Part shown: piece after piece, positions 46,131 to 59,451 of the stretch
How the letters are laid out: each line of letters starts with the position of its first letter
Numbering within the stretch: position 1 is the stretch's first letter
DNA from: Streptomyces sp. NBC_01231
GTDB taxonomy: Bacteria; Actinomycetota; Actinomycetes; Streptomycetales; Streptomycetaceae
DNA: 64,000 bases
Direction: 5' to 3'
Assembly: GCA_035999765.1 (NCBI GenBank)
Contig: CP108521.1
Location: forward strand, 1,860,001 to 1,924,000
Position numbers and translations under genes: made by a program
The notes under the pieces: generated by a model
What the model was told of the DNA's origin: nothing
Seen by the model: only the letters and a program-made list of their open reading frames with translations
The model's database searches: none

Positions 46131-48284
46131 TCACCCGATGTCGGGCGGATCGATCCGCACCCGAACCCCGGCCTCCGTGCCGCCGCGCGCCATCCGCGCC
46201 GCCTGGGCCGCCTTCAGCGCGGAGGCCAACGCCGCCCCGCTCCCCGGCGGCACCCGGATCAACGCCCGCTCCCAGTGCTCCCCGGGAGGCGGCCCACCCG
46301 CCCGGCGCGGACGCCCCGCGGTCACGACAGGCACCGGCACGGGTCCCAACACCTGGGAGTCCGGGGGCAGTTCCGATGCCCGCAGAAACTCCGCGACCGC
46401 CTCAGCGGTCCCCGACACGGCCGCCATCCGCGACACCGGCGGGAAACCCAGCTCGGCCCGCTCGGCCAGTTCCCGCACCGCGTGCCCCACCGGGTCCCAT
46501 CGCACCAGCGCCTGGACGGGCCGCAGCGTGGGCTCGGCGACCACCACGACGGTGCCCCCAGCACCCTGCGGACGTACCAGAGCGGCCGCGCCGATCCACC
46601 GCCGCAGCGCCTCCTCACCGGCGCGCAGGTCCGGCCGCCCCAGCATGGCCCACCCGTCCAGCAGCAGAGCCGCCGCGTAGCCGCCCTCGGCGACCGGTTC
46701 GGCCCCCGGCGTGCTCACCACCAGCGCGGGTGCCGCGGGCACGGTGTCCAGCACCTGCTCGCGTCCCGACGTCCGCACCGGGACCGCCGGAAACGCCCGC
46801 CCCAGCTCCTCGGCGGTGCGCCGCGCCCCCACGACCTGCGCCCGCAGCCGGAACCCCCCGCACTCCGGACAGTGCCAGGCGCCGTCCTCCCGCCCGCACC
46901 ACCCGCAGCGCAGCGCGGCCCCGGACTCCTGTGCCTCCAGGGGCCCGGAGCAGTGCCGGCACCGCGCGGGCGCCCGACAGGCGGCGCACGCCATCCGCGG
47001 GACGTATCCCCGCCGGGGCACCTGCACCAGCACCGGCCCGTGCCGCAGTCCTTCCCTGACGGCCTGCCAGGCGAGGGTCGGCAGCCGCGCGGCCCGCGCC
47101 GCCTCGTCCCGCGCGAGGTCCCCGTCGCCCACGGTCCTGACCAGTGGCGCGGCGGCCCGCACCTGGTCCCGCCCGGCGACGAGCGGCCGCGCCCATCCGC
47201 TCTCCACGAGCTGTGCTGCCTCCACCGTGCAGCTCCAACTTCCGAGCAGGAAGCCGCACTTGTCCTGAGCGGCCCGTAGGAGCAGCACCTCCCGCGCATG
47301 CGGCTGGGGTGCGTGCTGTTCGCTGTGGCTGTCGTCGCCGTCCTCCCACATGGCGACCAGGCCGAGGTCCCGCACCGGAGCGAACATGGCGGCCCGGGTC
47401 CCCACGACGGCCCGCACACTCCCCCGCCGCACGGCCAGCCACTCCCGATACCGCTTCTCGGGGCCGGCGTCGGCGGTGAGCACCGCGTGCCGCCCCTCCC
47501 CCAGCAGCGCGGTCAGCGCGGCGTCGACCCGTGCGACCGCCCTGCCGTCGGGGAGGACGACCAACGCACCGCGCCCGGAGGCCAGCGTCGCCACGACGGC
47601 CCGCGCCAGCTCGTCACTCCACTCCGGCCCCGACAACGCGTTCCACACCGCGCGCGGGGCGCCTCCGGCGGACAGCGACTCCAGGAACGCGGCCCCGTGC
47701 TCGTACCGCCCCCAGGTCCCCGGGTCCGGCGCAGCGGGAGGCGGCAGCGGAGCGGGCGAGGGCCGCTGCTCGGCTCGCGCGTTGCGCGGTGGTACGGCGA
47801 GTTGCAGCACATCGGCGAGGCTGCCCGCGTACCGGTCGGCGACGGCCCTGGCCAGCCCGAGCAGTTCCTCGCCGAGCACGGGCTCGGGCGACACGACCTG
47901 GGCCAGTGCGGCCAGCGGCCCGGAGTAGTCGGATTCGGCGAGCCGCTCGACGAGGAACCCGTCAATCAGCCCTCCGCCCTCACGCCGCCCGTCCCGCACC
48001 CGATGCCGCCCGGCCCCGAAGCGCACCCGCACCCGCACACCTGGCTGTGCGTCGGCGTCCAGGTCTTCCGGGACCGCGTAGTCGAAGTACCGGTCGAGGT
48101 GCAGCACCCCCTTGTCCACCAGTACCCGGGCGACGGGCAGTTCCCCGGCCAGCTCGGCGCCCCGCCAGGTCCGCGGCTTGGCCCGCGGCGTCTTCGCCCT
48201 GCGCACGCTCTCCCGGATGAGCGCGAGCTGCTCGGGCGCCGCGTCCTGCGCCGCGCGCTCCGGATCCTCGTTCCCGCTGCTCAC
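46131..48284 (-). CDS. priA: Primosomal protein N' (PriA), helicase-defective actinobacterial form
   Basis: PriA recognises stalled forks and reloads the replisome. The 717-aa protein has the 3'-DNA-binding domain (about 45-165; ARVLVDKGVLHLDRYFDYAVPE) and the zinc-binding region with eight Cys (CAACRAPARCRHC ... LRCGWC ... HCPECGG, about 455-505). A helicase-like remainder follows. Where E. coli PriA has Walker A (GVTGSGKTEVY), this protein reads SLSAGGAPRAVWNALSG, so ATPase activity is probably lost, as reported for actinobacterial PriA. The DEAH box is also not evident. I chose GTG 48284 (MSSGNEDPERA); ATG 48314 is a possible alternative. It lies between metK and fmt. Confidence 0.92.
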   Translation of the reverse strand: MSSGNEDPERAAQDAAPEQLALIRESVRRAKTPRAKPRTWRGAELAGELPVARVLVDKGVLHLDRYFDYAVPEDLDADAQPGVRVRVRFGAGRHRVRDGRREGGGLIDGFLVERLAESDYSGPLAALAQVVSPEPVLGEELLGLARAVADRYAGSLADVLQLAVPPRNARAEQRPSPAPLPPPAAPDPGTWGRYEHGAAFLESLSAGGAPRAVWNALSGPEWSDELARAVVATLASGRGALVVLPDGRAVARVDAALTALLGEGRHAVLTADAGPEKRYREWLAVRRGSVRAVVGTRAAMFAPVRDLGLVAMWEDGDDSHSEQHAPQPHAREVLLLRAAQDKCGFLLGSWSCTVEAAQLVESGWARPLVAGRDQVRAAAPLVRTVGDGDLARDEAARAARLPTLAWQAVREGLRHGPVLVQVPRRGYVPRMACAACRAPARCRHCSGPLEAQESGAALRCGWCGREDGAWHCPECGGFRLRAQVVGARRTAEELGRAFPAVPVRTSGREQVLDTVPAAPALVVSTPGAEPVAEGGYAAALLLDGWAMLGRPDLRAGEEALRRWIGAAALVRPQGAGGTVVVVAEPTLRPVQALVRWDPVGHAVRELAERAELGFPPVSRMAAVSGTAEAVAEFLRASELPPDSQVLGPVPVPVVTAGRPRRAGGPPPGEHWERALIRVPPGSGAALASALKAAQAARMARGGTEAGVRVRIDPPDIG

Positions 48285-48402
48285 AGCATCATTGGTACCA
48301 GACCCCACTGACATTCGACCGGGCCCGGGGCTCCACGGTGGTTTCCCTCTCGTCCGCCGCGATGCAGTCGATGGCTCCGGCCGCCCGCGCGACCGCAGCC
48401 TG

Positions 48403-48432
48403 GTCACCGTCACCGTCACCGTCACCGTCACC
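48403..48432. repeat. Hexanucleotide repeat (GTCACC) x5
   Basis: Five perfect tandem copies of GTCACC (on minus: GGTGAC) lie in the 299-base gap between metK and priA. No gene is seen in this gap: reading frames give Val-Thr repeats. It is a slippage-prone simple repeat that probably varies between strains. Confidence 0.9.
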
Positions 48433-48534
48433 GGTCCGGCGAGGTTCCGTCTCGGCATCGGATCGCGGCCCCGACCGGATCGCGGTGGAGCCGCAGCCGG
48501 CAGAGCCCCTGGGTCCGCGGAAGAGAACAAGACC

Positions 48535-48566
48535 GAGGCCCGGCTCCCACCAGGGAACCGGGCCTC
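48535..48566 (-). terminator. Terminator after metK
   Basis: GAGGCCCGG (48535-48543) and CCGGGCCTC (48558-48566) form a 9-bp stem with a 14-base loop, 17 bases after the metK stop. On the minus strand GGTCTTGTTCTC follows, giving a partly T-rich tail. Confidence 0.7.
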
Positions 48567-48583
48567 GCGGCGAGCCGTGTGTC

Positions 48584-49792
48584 CTACAGACCCACTGCCT
48601 TCCGCAGCGCCTCCACACGGTCCGTGTTCTCCCACGTGAACTCGGGGATCTCACGGCCGAAGTGACCGTACGCCGCGGTCTGGGCGTAGATCGGGCGGAG
48701 CAGGTCGAGGTCGCGGATGATGGCGGCCGGACGCAGGTCGAAGACCTCGTCGATCGCCTTCTCGATCCGGTCGGTGTCGATCTTGGCCGTGCCGAAGGTC
48801 TCCACGAACAGGCCGACCGGCTCGGCCTTGCCGATCGCGTACGCCACCTGGACCTCGCAGCGCGAGGCCAGACCGGCGGCCACGACGTTCTTGGCGACCC
48901 AGCGCATCGCGTACGCCGCCGAGCGGTCCACCTTGGACGGGTCCTTGCCCGAGAAGGCACCGCCGCCGTGGCGGGCCATGCCGCCGTACGTGTCGATGAT
49001 GATCTTGCGGCCGGTCAGGCCGGCGTCGCCCATCGGGCCGCCGATCTCGAAGCGGCCGGTCGGGTTGACCAGGAGGCGGTAGTTCTCGGTCTCCAGCTTG
49101 ATGCCCTCGTCGAGCAGGGCCTTCAGCTCCGGCTCCACCACGAACTCGCGGATGTCGGGGGCCAGCAGCGACTCCAGGTCGATGTCGCTGGCGTGCTGGG
49201 AGGAGACCACGACCGTGTCCAGGCGGACTGCCTTGTCACCGTCGTACTCGATGGTGACCTGCGTCTTGCCGTCCGGGCGCAGGTAGGGGATGGTGCCGTT
49301 CTTGCGGACCTCGGACAGACGCTTCGAGAGCCGGTGCGCCAGGAAGATCGGCAGCGGCATCAGGGTGGGGGTCTCGTCCGTCGCGTAGCCGAACATCAGA
49401 CCCTGGTCACCCGCGCCCTGGCGGTCCAGCTCGTCCTCGTCACCCTCGACGCGGTTCTCGTAGGCCGTGTCGACACCCTGGGCGATGTCCGGGGACTGCG
49501 CGCCGATGGACACCGACACACCGCAGGAGGCGCCGTCGAAGCCCTTCTTCGAGGAGTCGTAGCCGATCTCCAGGATCTTGTCGCGCACGAGCTGCGCGAT
49601 GGGTGCGTAGGTCTTGGTGGTGACCTCACCGGCCACATGCACCAGGCCGGTCGTGATCAGCGTCTCGACGGCGACCCGGGACGTCGGGTCCTCCTTGAGC
49701 AGCGCGTCGAGAATGGTGTCGCTGATCTGGTCAGCGATCTTGTCGGGGTGGCCCTCGGTCACGGACTCCGAGGTGAACAGGCGACGGGACAC
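48584..49792 (-). CDS. metK: S-adenosylmethionine synthetase
   Basis: MetK makes S-adenosylmethionine from ATP and methionine, supplying all methyl transfers and affecting antibiotic production in Streptomyces. The 402-aa protein has [20 protein letters not shown] with metal and substrate residues and [36 protein letters not shown] is the ATP-binding loop, and [23 protein letters not shown] carries catalytic lysines. The GTG at 49792 gives [11 protein letters not shown]; length equals the S. coelicolor enzyme as I know it. It lies 239 bases downstream of coaBC. I saw no SAM riboswitch in that gap. Confidence 0.98.
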   Translation of the reverse strand: MSRRLFTSESVTEGHPDKIADQISDTILDALLKEDPTSRVAVETLITTGLVHVAGEVTTKTYAPIAQLVRDKILEIGYDSSKKGFDGASCGVSVSIGAQSPDIAQGVDTAYENRVEGDEDELDRQGAGDQGLMFGYATDETPTLMPLPIFLAHRLSKRLSEVRKNGTIPYLRPDGKTQVTIEYDGDKAVRLDTVVVSSQHASDIDLESLLAPDIREFVVEPELKALLDEGIKLETENYRLLVNPTGRFEIGGPMGDAGLTGRKIIIDTYGGMARHGGGAFSGKDPSKVDRSAAYAMRWVAKNVVAAGLASRCEVQVAYAIGKAEPVGLFVETFGTAKIDTDRIEKAIDEVFDLRPAAIIRDLDLLRPIYAQTAAYGHFGREIPEFTWENTDRVEALRKAVGL

Positions 49793-50031
49793 AACGCTCC
49801 CTGGGGTTGCAGCGGCTGCTGGCTGATCATTGGCGGACGGGACGGGGGCTGCGCCCGGCGTCGTCCGAGAACAGTTTATCGGTCGCACTATGCCAGCGGG
49901 CCTCCTGTCTCGCCTCTCGGGAGTGCTGTGACCTGCGGCACGGGCATTCTGCCCAATCTCGTGCGTGCTTGGCCAGCGGCGCCACGCCCCAATGTGCGAG
50001 GCCTGAGCGATTCGTGAGCAGAAACGAGGCC

Positions 50032-51234
50032 TCAGCCCAGACGCTCGACGACCAGGTCCCACACGGTTTCGGCCAAGGCTTCCTTGGGCCCGTGCGGGAC
50101 CGGTGTCTCGCTGCCGTCGGCGCCCAGGACCAAGGCCTCGTTCTCCTCGGAGCCGAACGTCTTGCGCTCCCCCACCTCGTTCACCACGAGCAGGTCGCAG
50201 CCCTTGCGCCGGAGCTTCGCACGGCCGTTGGCCAGCACGTCGTCCGTCTCGGCGGCGAAACCGACGACCACCTGGCCCGGGCGGGCCCGGTCGGCGGAGA
50301 TCTCCGCGAGGATGTCCGGATTCCGTACGAGCACGATCGGGTCCGGATCCTGACCGTCCTTCTTCTTGATCTTCCCGGCCGCGTAGGTGCCCGGACGGAA
50401 GTCGGCGACCGCGGCGGCCATCACGACCGCGTCGGCGTCGGCGGCCGACTTCAGGACCGCCTCCCGCAACTGAACCGCCGTCCCGACCGGGACCACGTCC
50501 ACACCCGCGGGGTCCGGCAGACCGGTGTTCGCCGCGACCAGCGTCACCCGGGCGCCCCGGGCGGCCGCGGTACGGGCGAGGGCGTAGCCCTGCTTGCCGG
50601 AGGAGCGGTTGCCGAGGAAGCGGACGGGGTCCAGGGGCTCGCGGGTGCCCCCGGCGCTCACGACCACGTGCCGCCCCACGAGGTCCGGTTCCCTCACTCC
50701 TCTGGCGAGCACCCGGCGGCAGACCTCGAAGATCTCGGCGGGGTCGGGCAGCCGGCCCTTTCCGGTGTCGACGCCGGTGAGCCGGCCGACGGCCGGCTCG
50801 ATGACGACCGCGCCCCGGCGGCGCAGTGTCGCCACGTTCTCCTGGGTGGCCGGGTGCTCCCACATCTCCGTGTGCATGGCGGGCGCGAAGACGACCGGGC
50901 AGCGGGCGGTGAGCAGAGTGTTGGTGAGGAGGTCGTCGGCGAGGCCGTGGGCGGCCTTCGCCAGCATGTCCGCGGTGGCCGGGGCGACGACGACCAGGTC
51001 GGCGTGCTGGCCGATGCGGACGTGCGGGACCTCGTGGACGTCGTCCCACACCTCGGTCGAGACCGGGTTGCCGGAGAGGGCGGACCAGGTGGCGGCGCCG
51101 ACGAAGTGCAGGGCGGAGGCGGTGGGGACGACGCGCACGTCATGCCCCGACTCGGTCAGTCTGCGCAGCAGCTCACAGGCCTTGTACGCGGCGATGCCGC
51201 CGCTGACCCCCAGAACGACCTTGGGCTTGTCCAC
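50032..51234 (-). CDS. coaBC: Bifunctional phosphopantothenoylcysteine decarboxylase / phosphopantothenate-cysteine ligase
   Basis: CoaBC performs two consecutive steps of coenzyme A synthesis. The 400-aa fusion has the N-terminal flavoprotein decarboxylase CoaC (about 1-180; [43 protein letters not shown] with the active His, [12 protein letters not shown]). The C-terminal CTP-dependent ligase CoaB follows (about 190-400; [42 protein letters not shown] with the catalytic Lys). The GTG at 51234 gives [11 protein letters not shown] with GGGGAGAG upstream; an open frame to 51300 adds a non-conserved extension. It follows rpoZ, as in many actinobacteria. Confidence 0.97.
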   Translation of the reverse strand: MDKPKVVLGVSGGIAAYKACELLRRLTESGHDVRVVPTASALHFVGAATWSALSGNPVSTEVWDDVHEVPHVRIGQHADLVVVAPATADMLAKAAHGLADDLLTNTLLTARCPVVFAPAMHTEMWEHPATQENVATLRRRGAVVIEPAVGRLTGVDTGKGRLPDPAEIFEVCRRVLARGVREPDLVGRHVVVSAGGTREPLDPVRFLGNRSSGKQGYALARTAAARGARVTLVAANTGLPDPAGVDVVPVGTAVQLREAVLKSAADADAVVMAAAVADFRPGTYAAGKIKKKDGQDPDPIVLVRNPDILAEISADRARPGQVVVGFAAETDDVLANGRAKLRRKGCDLLVVNEVGERKTFGSEENEALVLGADGSETPVPHGPKEALAETVWDLVVERLG

Positions 51235-51330
51235 CGTCTCTCCCCGGACCTCGGAACAGGTACGCCGCGACTCCCGGCGTTCGGCTCCATGCTGCATCAT
51301 CGCGAGGTCGATCCCCGCACCCCGAGCAGA

Positions 51331-51367
51331 CCACAGGCCCCGGCAGTCGCGCTGCCGGGGCCTGTGG
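51331..51367. terminator. Hairpin between rpoZ and coaBC
   Basis: A perfect 16-bp inverted repeat (51331-51346 and 51352-51367) with a 5-base loop lies 25 bases beyond the rpoZ stop. On the plus strand it is followed by AAAA, on the minus strand no T run follows. It may attenuate rpoZ readthrough into coaBC. Confidence 0.6.
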
Positions 51368-51392
51368 AAAAGTCAACTGCAACCCGAAAATA

Positions 51393-51665
51393 CTACTGAG
51401 CCGGGCCCTCGATGGCCTCGGACGTCAGCAGACCCGCGTTGATCTCGCGGAGGGCGATCGAGAGCGGCTTCTCGTGGACGTGAGTGTCGACGAGCGGACC
51501 GACGTACTCAAGGAGGCCCTCGCCGAGCTGCGAGTAGTACGCGTTGATCTGGCGGGCCCGCTTGGCCGCGTAGATCACGAGGCTGTACTTCGAGTCGGTG
51601 GCCTCGAGGAGCTCGTCGATCGGCGGGTTGATGATGCCCTCGGGCGCGGAGATGGAAGAGGACAC
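51393..51665 (-). CDS. rpoZ: RNA polymerase omega subunit
   Basis: RpoZ binds the beta-prime subunit and helps RNA polymerase assembly; in Streptomyces its loss affects sporulation and antibiotic production. The 90-aa sequence shows [41 protein letters not shown], the omega core, and [16 protein letters not shown] near the C-terminus. The start gives [10 protein letters not shown], with GGAAGGT upstream of the ATG. It is between gmk (73 bases upstream) and coaBC on the same strand. Confidence 0.97.
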   Translation of the reverse strand: MSSSISAPEGIINPPIDELLEATDSKYSLVIYAAKRARQINAYYSQLGEGLLEYVGPLVDTHVHEKPLSIALREINAGLLTSEAIEGPAQ

Positions 51666-51738
51666 GCTCTACCTTCCGATGGATGGGAAAAGATCGGTCG
51701 TGATCACTGAGCCCGTCAGAATCCCGGACTACCCGCGA

Positions 51739-52296
51739 TCACACAACATCCATCAAGGCTAGCAGCTCACGCGCCACGTCCTCGACGGAGGTGTTGACCA
51801 GGGTCACGTCGAACTCCGGCTCGGCCGCCAGTTCGACCTTTGCCGCGTCCAGACGCCGCTCGATCACCTCGGGCGGCTCGGTGCCCCGGCCGGTGAGTCT
51901 GCGCACCAGCTCCTCCCAGGAGGGCGGAGCCAGGAACACCAGTTGGGCGTCCTTCATGGACTCCCGGACCTGCCGGGCACCCTGGAGGTCGATCTCCAGG
52001 AGGACGGGTTCCCCCGCCTCCAGGCGCTCCAGCACGGCAGCACGCGGCGTGCCGTACCGGTTGCCGGCGAACTCGGCCCACTCCAGCAGCTCGCCGTTGG
52101 CGATCAGCTTGTCCATCTCCTCGTCGGTGACGAAGAAGTACTGGACTCCGTGCTTCTCGCCGGGGCGGGGCCTGCGGGTCGTCGCCGACACCGAGAGCCA
52201 GACCTCGGGGTGTTCCTTGCGCATATGGGCGACGACCGTGCTCTTGCCGACCCCGGAGGGGCCGGAGAGCACGGTCAGCCGAGGACGTTCACTCAT
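51739..52296 (-). CDS. gmk: Guanylate kinase
   Basis: Gmk phosphorylates GMP (and dGMP) to GDP with ATP. The 185-aa protein has the P-loop [11 protein letters not shown] near residue 12, the GMP-binding [29 protein letters not shown], the Tyr of [12 protein letters not shown], and the [11 protein letters not shown] segment. [20 protein letters not shown] is the lid region. Start ATG at 52296 gives [12 protein letters not shown]. It lies 59 bases downstream of the sIHF gene and upstream of rpoZ; the same cluster order occurs in many actinobacteria. Confidence 0.98.
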   Translation of the reverse strand: MSERPRLTVLSGPSGVGKSTVVAHMRKEHPEVWLSVSATTRRPRPGEKHGVQYFFVTDEEMDKLIANGELLEWAEFAGNRYGTPRAAVLERLEAGEPVLLEIDLQGARQVRESMKDAQLVFLAPPSWEELVRRLTGRGTEPPEVIERRLDAAKVELAAEPEFDVTLVNTSVEDVARELLALMDVV

Positions 52297-52355
52297 GCAG
52301 CGATTATTCCAGCTGTCCCGGAGTGCCCGGGACGCCCTGTCCGGAGTGCCCGGGT

Positions 52356-52679
52356 TCAGGAACCGGTGCTGCCGAACTCACGCTCCAGGGAAGCGATCTG
52401 GTTGGAACCGAGACCGCGTACACGGCGGCTCTCGGAGATGCCGAGTCGCTCCATGATCTGCTTGGCGCGGACCTTGCCCACGCCAGGCAGGGACTCAAGC
52501 AGGGCGGAGACCTTCATCTTGCCGATGACGTCGTTTTCCTGGCCCTGCTTGATGACCTCATGCAGGGAGGCGCCGGAGTGCTTGAGTCGATTCTTGACCT
52601 CGGCCCGCTCCCGGCGAGCCGCGGCGGCCTTTTCGAGCGCGGCTGCGCGCTGTTCAGGGGTAAGGGGCGGAAGAGCCAC
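52356..52679 (-). CDS. ihf: Streptomyces integration host factor sIHF
   Basis: A small nucleoid-associated protein unique to actinobacteria, not related to E. coli IHF by sequence. The 107-aa sequence ([20 protein letters not shown] ... GSTGS) is the S. coelicolor sIHF as I remember it. A long N-terminal helix (about 7-32) is followed by an HhH DNA-binding core (about 55-90; [22 protein letters not shown]) and a short tail. It bends and compacts DNA, affecting sporulation septation and antibiotic synthesis. GTG at 52679 has GAGGTGA upstream. The open frame to 52742 is not homologous. Confidence 0.97.
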   Translation of the reverse strand: MALPPLTPEQRAAALEKAAAARRERAEVKNRLKHSGASLHEVIKQGQENDVIGKMKVSALLESLPGVGKVRAKQIMERLGISESRRVRGLGSNQIASLEREFGSTGS

Positions 52680-52884
52680 GCCTACGTCACCTCGGATGTC
52701 GAACTGTCGGATACGGACCGGTGAGGAACCTATTCGCCCCACACCTGGGGAGCCACGAGCAACACGCTTGCCCGTTCACTCTGCTCGGAGACTAGCGGGC
52801 AAGTCCGCCAGAGTCAGCGAGAACAGCGGAAAAGTCCTGGTCAGCCTTTGCCAGGTCGGACATTTCGAACATATTGCCCAGGAT

Positions 52885-52906
52885 TTGAGTATGTATTCAG
52901 ACTCAA
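52885..52906. promoter_or_regulatory. AT-rich inverted repeat upstream of ihf
   Basis: TTGAGT (52885-52890) and ACTCAA (52901-52906) form an inverted repeat with a 10-base AT-rich spacer in the 277-base gap between pyrF and ihf. The segment 52860-52910 is clearly less GC-rich than its surroundings, so it is likely the ihf promoter or operator. The binding factor is unknown. Confidence 0.45.
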
Positions 52907-52956
52907 GTCGGCCTCGAACCACTCATCGGAGGACTTGACCGAAGGACCCGAAACAC

Positions 52957-53796
52957 TCAGGAGGCGTCCACAGCCGCCCGGATCTCCTCCGCGAACCGGT
53001 CCGCGGCAGCTCGCAGCGCGGCGACGTCGGGACCGTGACGCAGAACACCCCGGCTGACGTTCGGCAGGACGTTGCGCACCGCGGCCCCGAAGACGTCGGG
53101 CAGGTCCGCCGGAGTCGCCCCCTGTGCTCCGATGCCCGGTGCCAGGAGCGGACCGTTGATGTCCAGCTCGTAGGACGACAGGTCGCCCAGCGTGGCGCCG
53201 ACGACCGCCCCGAAGGATCCCAGGGGCCGCTCCCCCGCGTTCTCGGCCGCCAGGTGGGCCAGCATCGTCGCACCGACGGTCCGGCCGTCCGCACGGACCG
53301 CGTGCTGGACCTCGCCGCCTTCCGGGTTGGAGGTCAGCGCCAGCACGAACAGGCCCGCGCCGTTCTCCCGCGCGAGCGCGACGGCGGGAGACAGCGATCC
53401 GTAGCCGAGATACGGCGAGACGGTCAGGGCGTCCGAGAACAGCGGGGCGTCCCGGTGGAGGAAGGACTCGGCGTACGCGGCCATGGTCGAGCCGATGTCG
53501 CCGCGCTTGGCGTCCATCACGACCAGTGCGCCGGCCGCCCGCGCCTGCTCGACCGACGTCTCCAGGACGGCGACACCGCGCGAGCCGAAGCGCTCGAAGA
53601 ACGCGCTCTGCGGCTTGAGCACCGCGACCCGGTCGGCCATCGCCTCGACGACCGTGCGGCTGAACCGCTCCAGGCCCCTGACGTCGTCGTCCAGGCCCCA
53701 CTCGGCGAGCAGGGAGGCATGTGGGTCGATGCCCACGCACAGGGGGCCGCGTTCGTCCATGGCGCGGCGCAGGCGCGCGCCGAAGGGCTCGGTCAT
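52957..53796 (-). CDS. pyrF: Orotidine 5'-phosphate decarboxylase (type 2)
   Basis: PyrF makes UMP by decarboxylating OMP, the last step of the pathway. The 279-aa protein is the long actinobacterial/myxobacterial type. It shows LCVGIDPHASLLAEWGL near the start, VAVLKPQSAFFERFGS, the catalytic VVMDAKRGDIGSTMAAYAES with the Asp-Lys-Asp array, and a later PGIGAQGATPADL phosphate site. Its ATG overlaps the pyrD stop by four bases. It ends the pyrimidine operon; no T-rich terminator was seen after it. Confidence 0.97.
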   Translation of the reverse strand: MTEPFGARLRRAMDERGPLCVGIDPHASLLAEWGLDDDVRGLERFSRTVVEAMADRVAVLKPQSAFFERFGSRGVAVLETSVEQARAAGALVVMDAKRGDIGSTMAAYAESFLHRDAPLFSDALTVSPYLGYGSLSPAVALARENGAGLFVLALTSNPEGGEVQHAVRADGRTVGATMLAHLAAENAGERPLGSFGAVVGATLGDLSSYELDINGPLLAPGIGAQGATPADLPDVFGAAVRNVLPNVSRGVLRHGPDVAALRAAADRFAEEIRAAVDAS

Positions 53797-54899
53797 GCCG
53801 TCTTCCTCACGTCCGCGCCGACCGCGTCGGCGAGGGTGGCGTAGGGGCTCGCGCTCAGGCGGGTGGCGAGGCCCTTGTGGAGGTCGCGAGCGTAAAACGG
53901 CCCTTCGTAGATGAAGGCGCTGTATCCCTGGACCAGCGTGGCACCCGCCAGGATGCGCTGCCAGGCGTCCTCGGCGTCCTGGACGCCCCCGACGCCCACG
54001 AGGGTGATCCGGTCGCCCACGCGCGCGTAGAGGCGGCGCAGGACCTCCAGGGAGCGTGCCTTCAGGGGTGCTCCGGACAGGCCGCCGGTCTCCTTCACCA
54101 GCGAGGGCTCGGATGCCAGGCCGAGGCCCTCGCGCGCGATGGTGGTGTTGGTGGCGATGATCCCGTCCAGACCGAGTTCGACGGCCAGGTCGGCGACCGC
54201 GTCGACGTCCTCGTCGGCGAGGTCGGGTGCGATCTTCACCAGCAGCGGGACGCGGCGCGAGGTGACCGTACGGTCGGCGGCCTCACGCACGGCGCTCAGC
54301 AGCGGGCGCAGCGCCTCGGTGGCCTGCAGGTTGCGCAGCCCGGGCGTGTTCGGCGACGACACGTTCACGACCAGGTAGTCCGCGTACGCCGCCAGCCGCT
54401 CGGTCGACTTCACGTAGTCGCCGACGGCCTCGGTCTCCGGGACGGCCTTGGTCTTGCCGATGTTCACGCCCACGACCGTCCTGAAGACGGGCGTACGGGA
54501 CGCCAGGCGCGCGGCGACGGCCAGCGAGCCCTCGTTGTTGAAGCCCATGCGGTTGACCAGCGCACGGTCCTGCACGAGGCGGAACAGCCGCTTCTTGGGG
54601 TTGCCCGGCTGCGGCTCGCCCGTGACCGTGCCGATCTCGACATGGTCGAAGCCGAGCATCGCCATGCCGTCGACGGCGACGGCGTTCTTGTCGAAGCCCG
54701 CGGCGAGCCCGAAGGGGCCGTGCATCCGCAGTCCGAACGCCTCCGTGCGCAGTTCCTTGTACCGGGGGGCGAGCGCGGCGGCCACGAAGGTGCGCAGCAC
54801 GGGGATGCGGACGGCGAACCGGATCCAGCGGAAGGCCAGGTGGTGGGCCTGCTCCGGGTCCATCCGGGTGAACACCAGACGGAAGAATTGCTTGTACAT
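53793..54899 (-). CDS. pyrD: Dihydroorotate dehydrogenase (quinone-dependent, class 2)
   Basis: PyrD oxidises dihydroorotate to orotate with quinone as acceptor. The 368-aa sequence has the N-terminal membrane-association helices of class 2 (about 1-45; [28 protein letters not shown]), FMN-binding [26 protein letters not shown] with the catalytic Ser, [21 protein letters not shown], and [20 protein letters not shown]. The ATG at 54899 lies 93 bases downstream of carB. Two hairpins stand in this gap. The stop overlaps pyrF. Confidence 0.98.
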   Translation of the reverse strand: MYKQFFRLVFTRMDPEQAHHLAFRWIRFAVRIPVLRTFVAAALAPRYKELRTEAFGLRMHGPFGLAAGFDKNAVAVDGMAMLGFDHVEIGTVTGEPQPGNPKKRLFRLVQDRALVNRMGFNNEGSLAVAARLASRTPVFRTVVGVNIGKTKAVPETEAVGDYVKSTERLAAYADYLVVNVSSPNTPGLRNLQATEALRPLLSAVREAADRTVTSRRVPLLVKIAPDLADEDVDAVADLAVELGLDGIIATNTTIAREGLGLASEPSLVKETGGLSGAPLKARSLEVLRRLYARVGDRITLVGVGGVQDAEDAWQRILAGATLVQGYSAFIYEGPFYARDLHKGLATRLSASPYATLADAVGADVRKTA

Positions 54900-54928
54900 C
54901 TCGAGAGTCCTCAGAAGTCCTCGGAAGT

Positions 54929-54985
54929 CTTCATGAGGACAGGGGTCCTCATGAAGAGGGGGACACCGTTTCCGGTGTCCCCCTC
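54929..54985 (-). terminator. Two adjacent hairpins between carB and pyrD
   Basis: CTTCATGAGGAC (54929-54940) pairs with GTCCTCATGAAG (54945-54956). GAGGGGGACACCG (54956-54968) pairs with CGGTGTCCCCCTC (54973-54985). The stems are 12 and 13 bp, perfect, sharing base 54956. They sit inside the operon, so they may act as an internal attenuator or mRNA processing/stability element. Three AGTC(C/T)TC repeats (54905-54932) adjoin them. Confidence 0.7.
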
Positions 54986-54992
54986 AGGGCTG

Positions 54993-58293
<3,301 letters not shown>

Positions 58294-58301
<8 letters not shown>

Positions 58302-59451
58302 GCTGGCCCTCCATCAGGGATACGAAGCGGTCGAACAGGTAGGCGGCGTCGTGCGGGCCGGCTGCCGCTTCGGGGTGGTACTGGACGCTGAAGGCCGGTC
58401 GGTCGAGGAGGCGGAGTCCCTCCACCACGTTGTCGTTGAGGCAGACGTGGGAGACCTCGGCGCGGCCGTAGGGAGTGTCGGAGACCTGGTCGAGCGGGGC
58501 GTCGACGGCGAAGCCGTGGTTGTGCGCGGTGACCTCGACCTTGCCGGTCGTACGGTCCTGCACGGGCTGGTTGATGCCGCGGTGGCCGTACTTCAGCTTG
58601 AAGGTGCCGAACCCGAGCGCGCGGCCCAGGATCTGGTTGCCGAAGCAGATGCCGAAGAGCGGGGTGCCGCGCTCCAGGACCGCCCGCATCACCGAGACCG
58701 GGTGGTCGGCGGTGGCCGGGTCACCGGGTCCGTTGGAGAAGAACACGCCGTCGGGCTGGACGGCGTACACCTCCTCGGCGCTCGCCGTGGCGGGCAGCAC
58801 GTGCACCTCGATGCCGCGCTCGGCCATCCGGTGCGGGGTCATGCCCTTGATGCCGAGGTCGACCGCCGCGACGGTGAACCTCTTCTCGCCGATCGCCGGG
58901 ACGACGTACGCCTCCTTGGTGGCGACTTCCGCCGACAGGTCGGCGCCCTTCATCTCGGGGGCCTTGCGCACCTCGGCGAGCAGGGTGCCCTCGTCGGGCA
59001 GCGCGTTGCCGGAGAAGATGCCGACGCGCATGGCGCCGCGCTCCCTCAGATGGCGCGTCAAGGCGCGCGTGTCGACGCCGGAGATGCCGACGACGCCCTG
59101 TTGGCGCAGTTCCTCGTCGAGCGAGCGGCGGGAGCGCCAGTTGGACGGCACGCGCGCGGGGTCGCGCACCACGTATCCGGCGACCCAGATCCGCTTCGAC
59201 TCGGGGTCCTCGTCGTTGACCCCGGTGTTGCCGACGTGCGGGGCGGTCATCACGACGACCTGGCGGTGGTACGAGGGGTCGGTGAGGGTCTCCTGGTAGC
59301 CGGTCATGCCGGTGGAGAACACGGCTTCGCCGAAGGTCGCCCCCACGGCCCCGTAGGCACGGCCGTTGAAGACCCGGCCGTCCTCCAGGACGAGTACGGC
59401 GGGAAGCGCCCCTTTCTTCTGCGAGGCATTCCCCTGCTTGGAGGTCGTCAT
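58294..59451 (-). CDS. carA: Carbamoyl-phosphate synthase small (glutaminase) subunit
   Basis: CarA hydrolyses glutamine and channels ammonia to CarB. The 385-aa protein has the N-terminal CPSase small domain (about 15-160; [37 protein letters not shown]) and a C-terminal class I glutamine amidotransferase domain with the catalytic Cys in [16 protein letters not shown] and the His/Glu in [15 protein letters not shown] 59451 overlaps the upstream membrane-protein gene stop by four bases. A Ser/Lys-rich N-terminal tail ([14 protein letters not shown]) is typical of Streptomyces. Confidence 0.98.

Noticed and set aside
49793..50031. SAM riboswitch upstream of metK
   Set aside because: The 239-base gap shows none of the conserved SAM-I or SAM-II core sequences.
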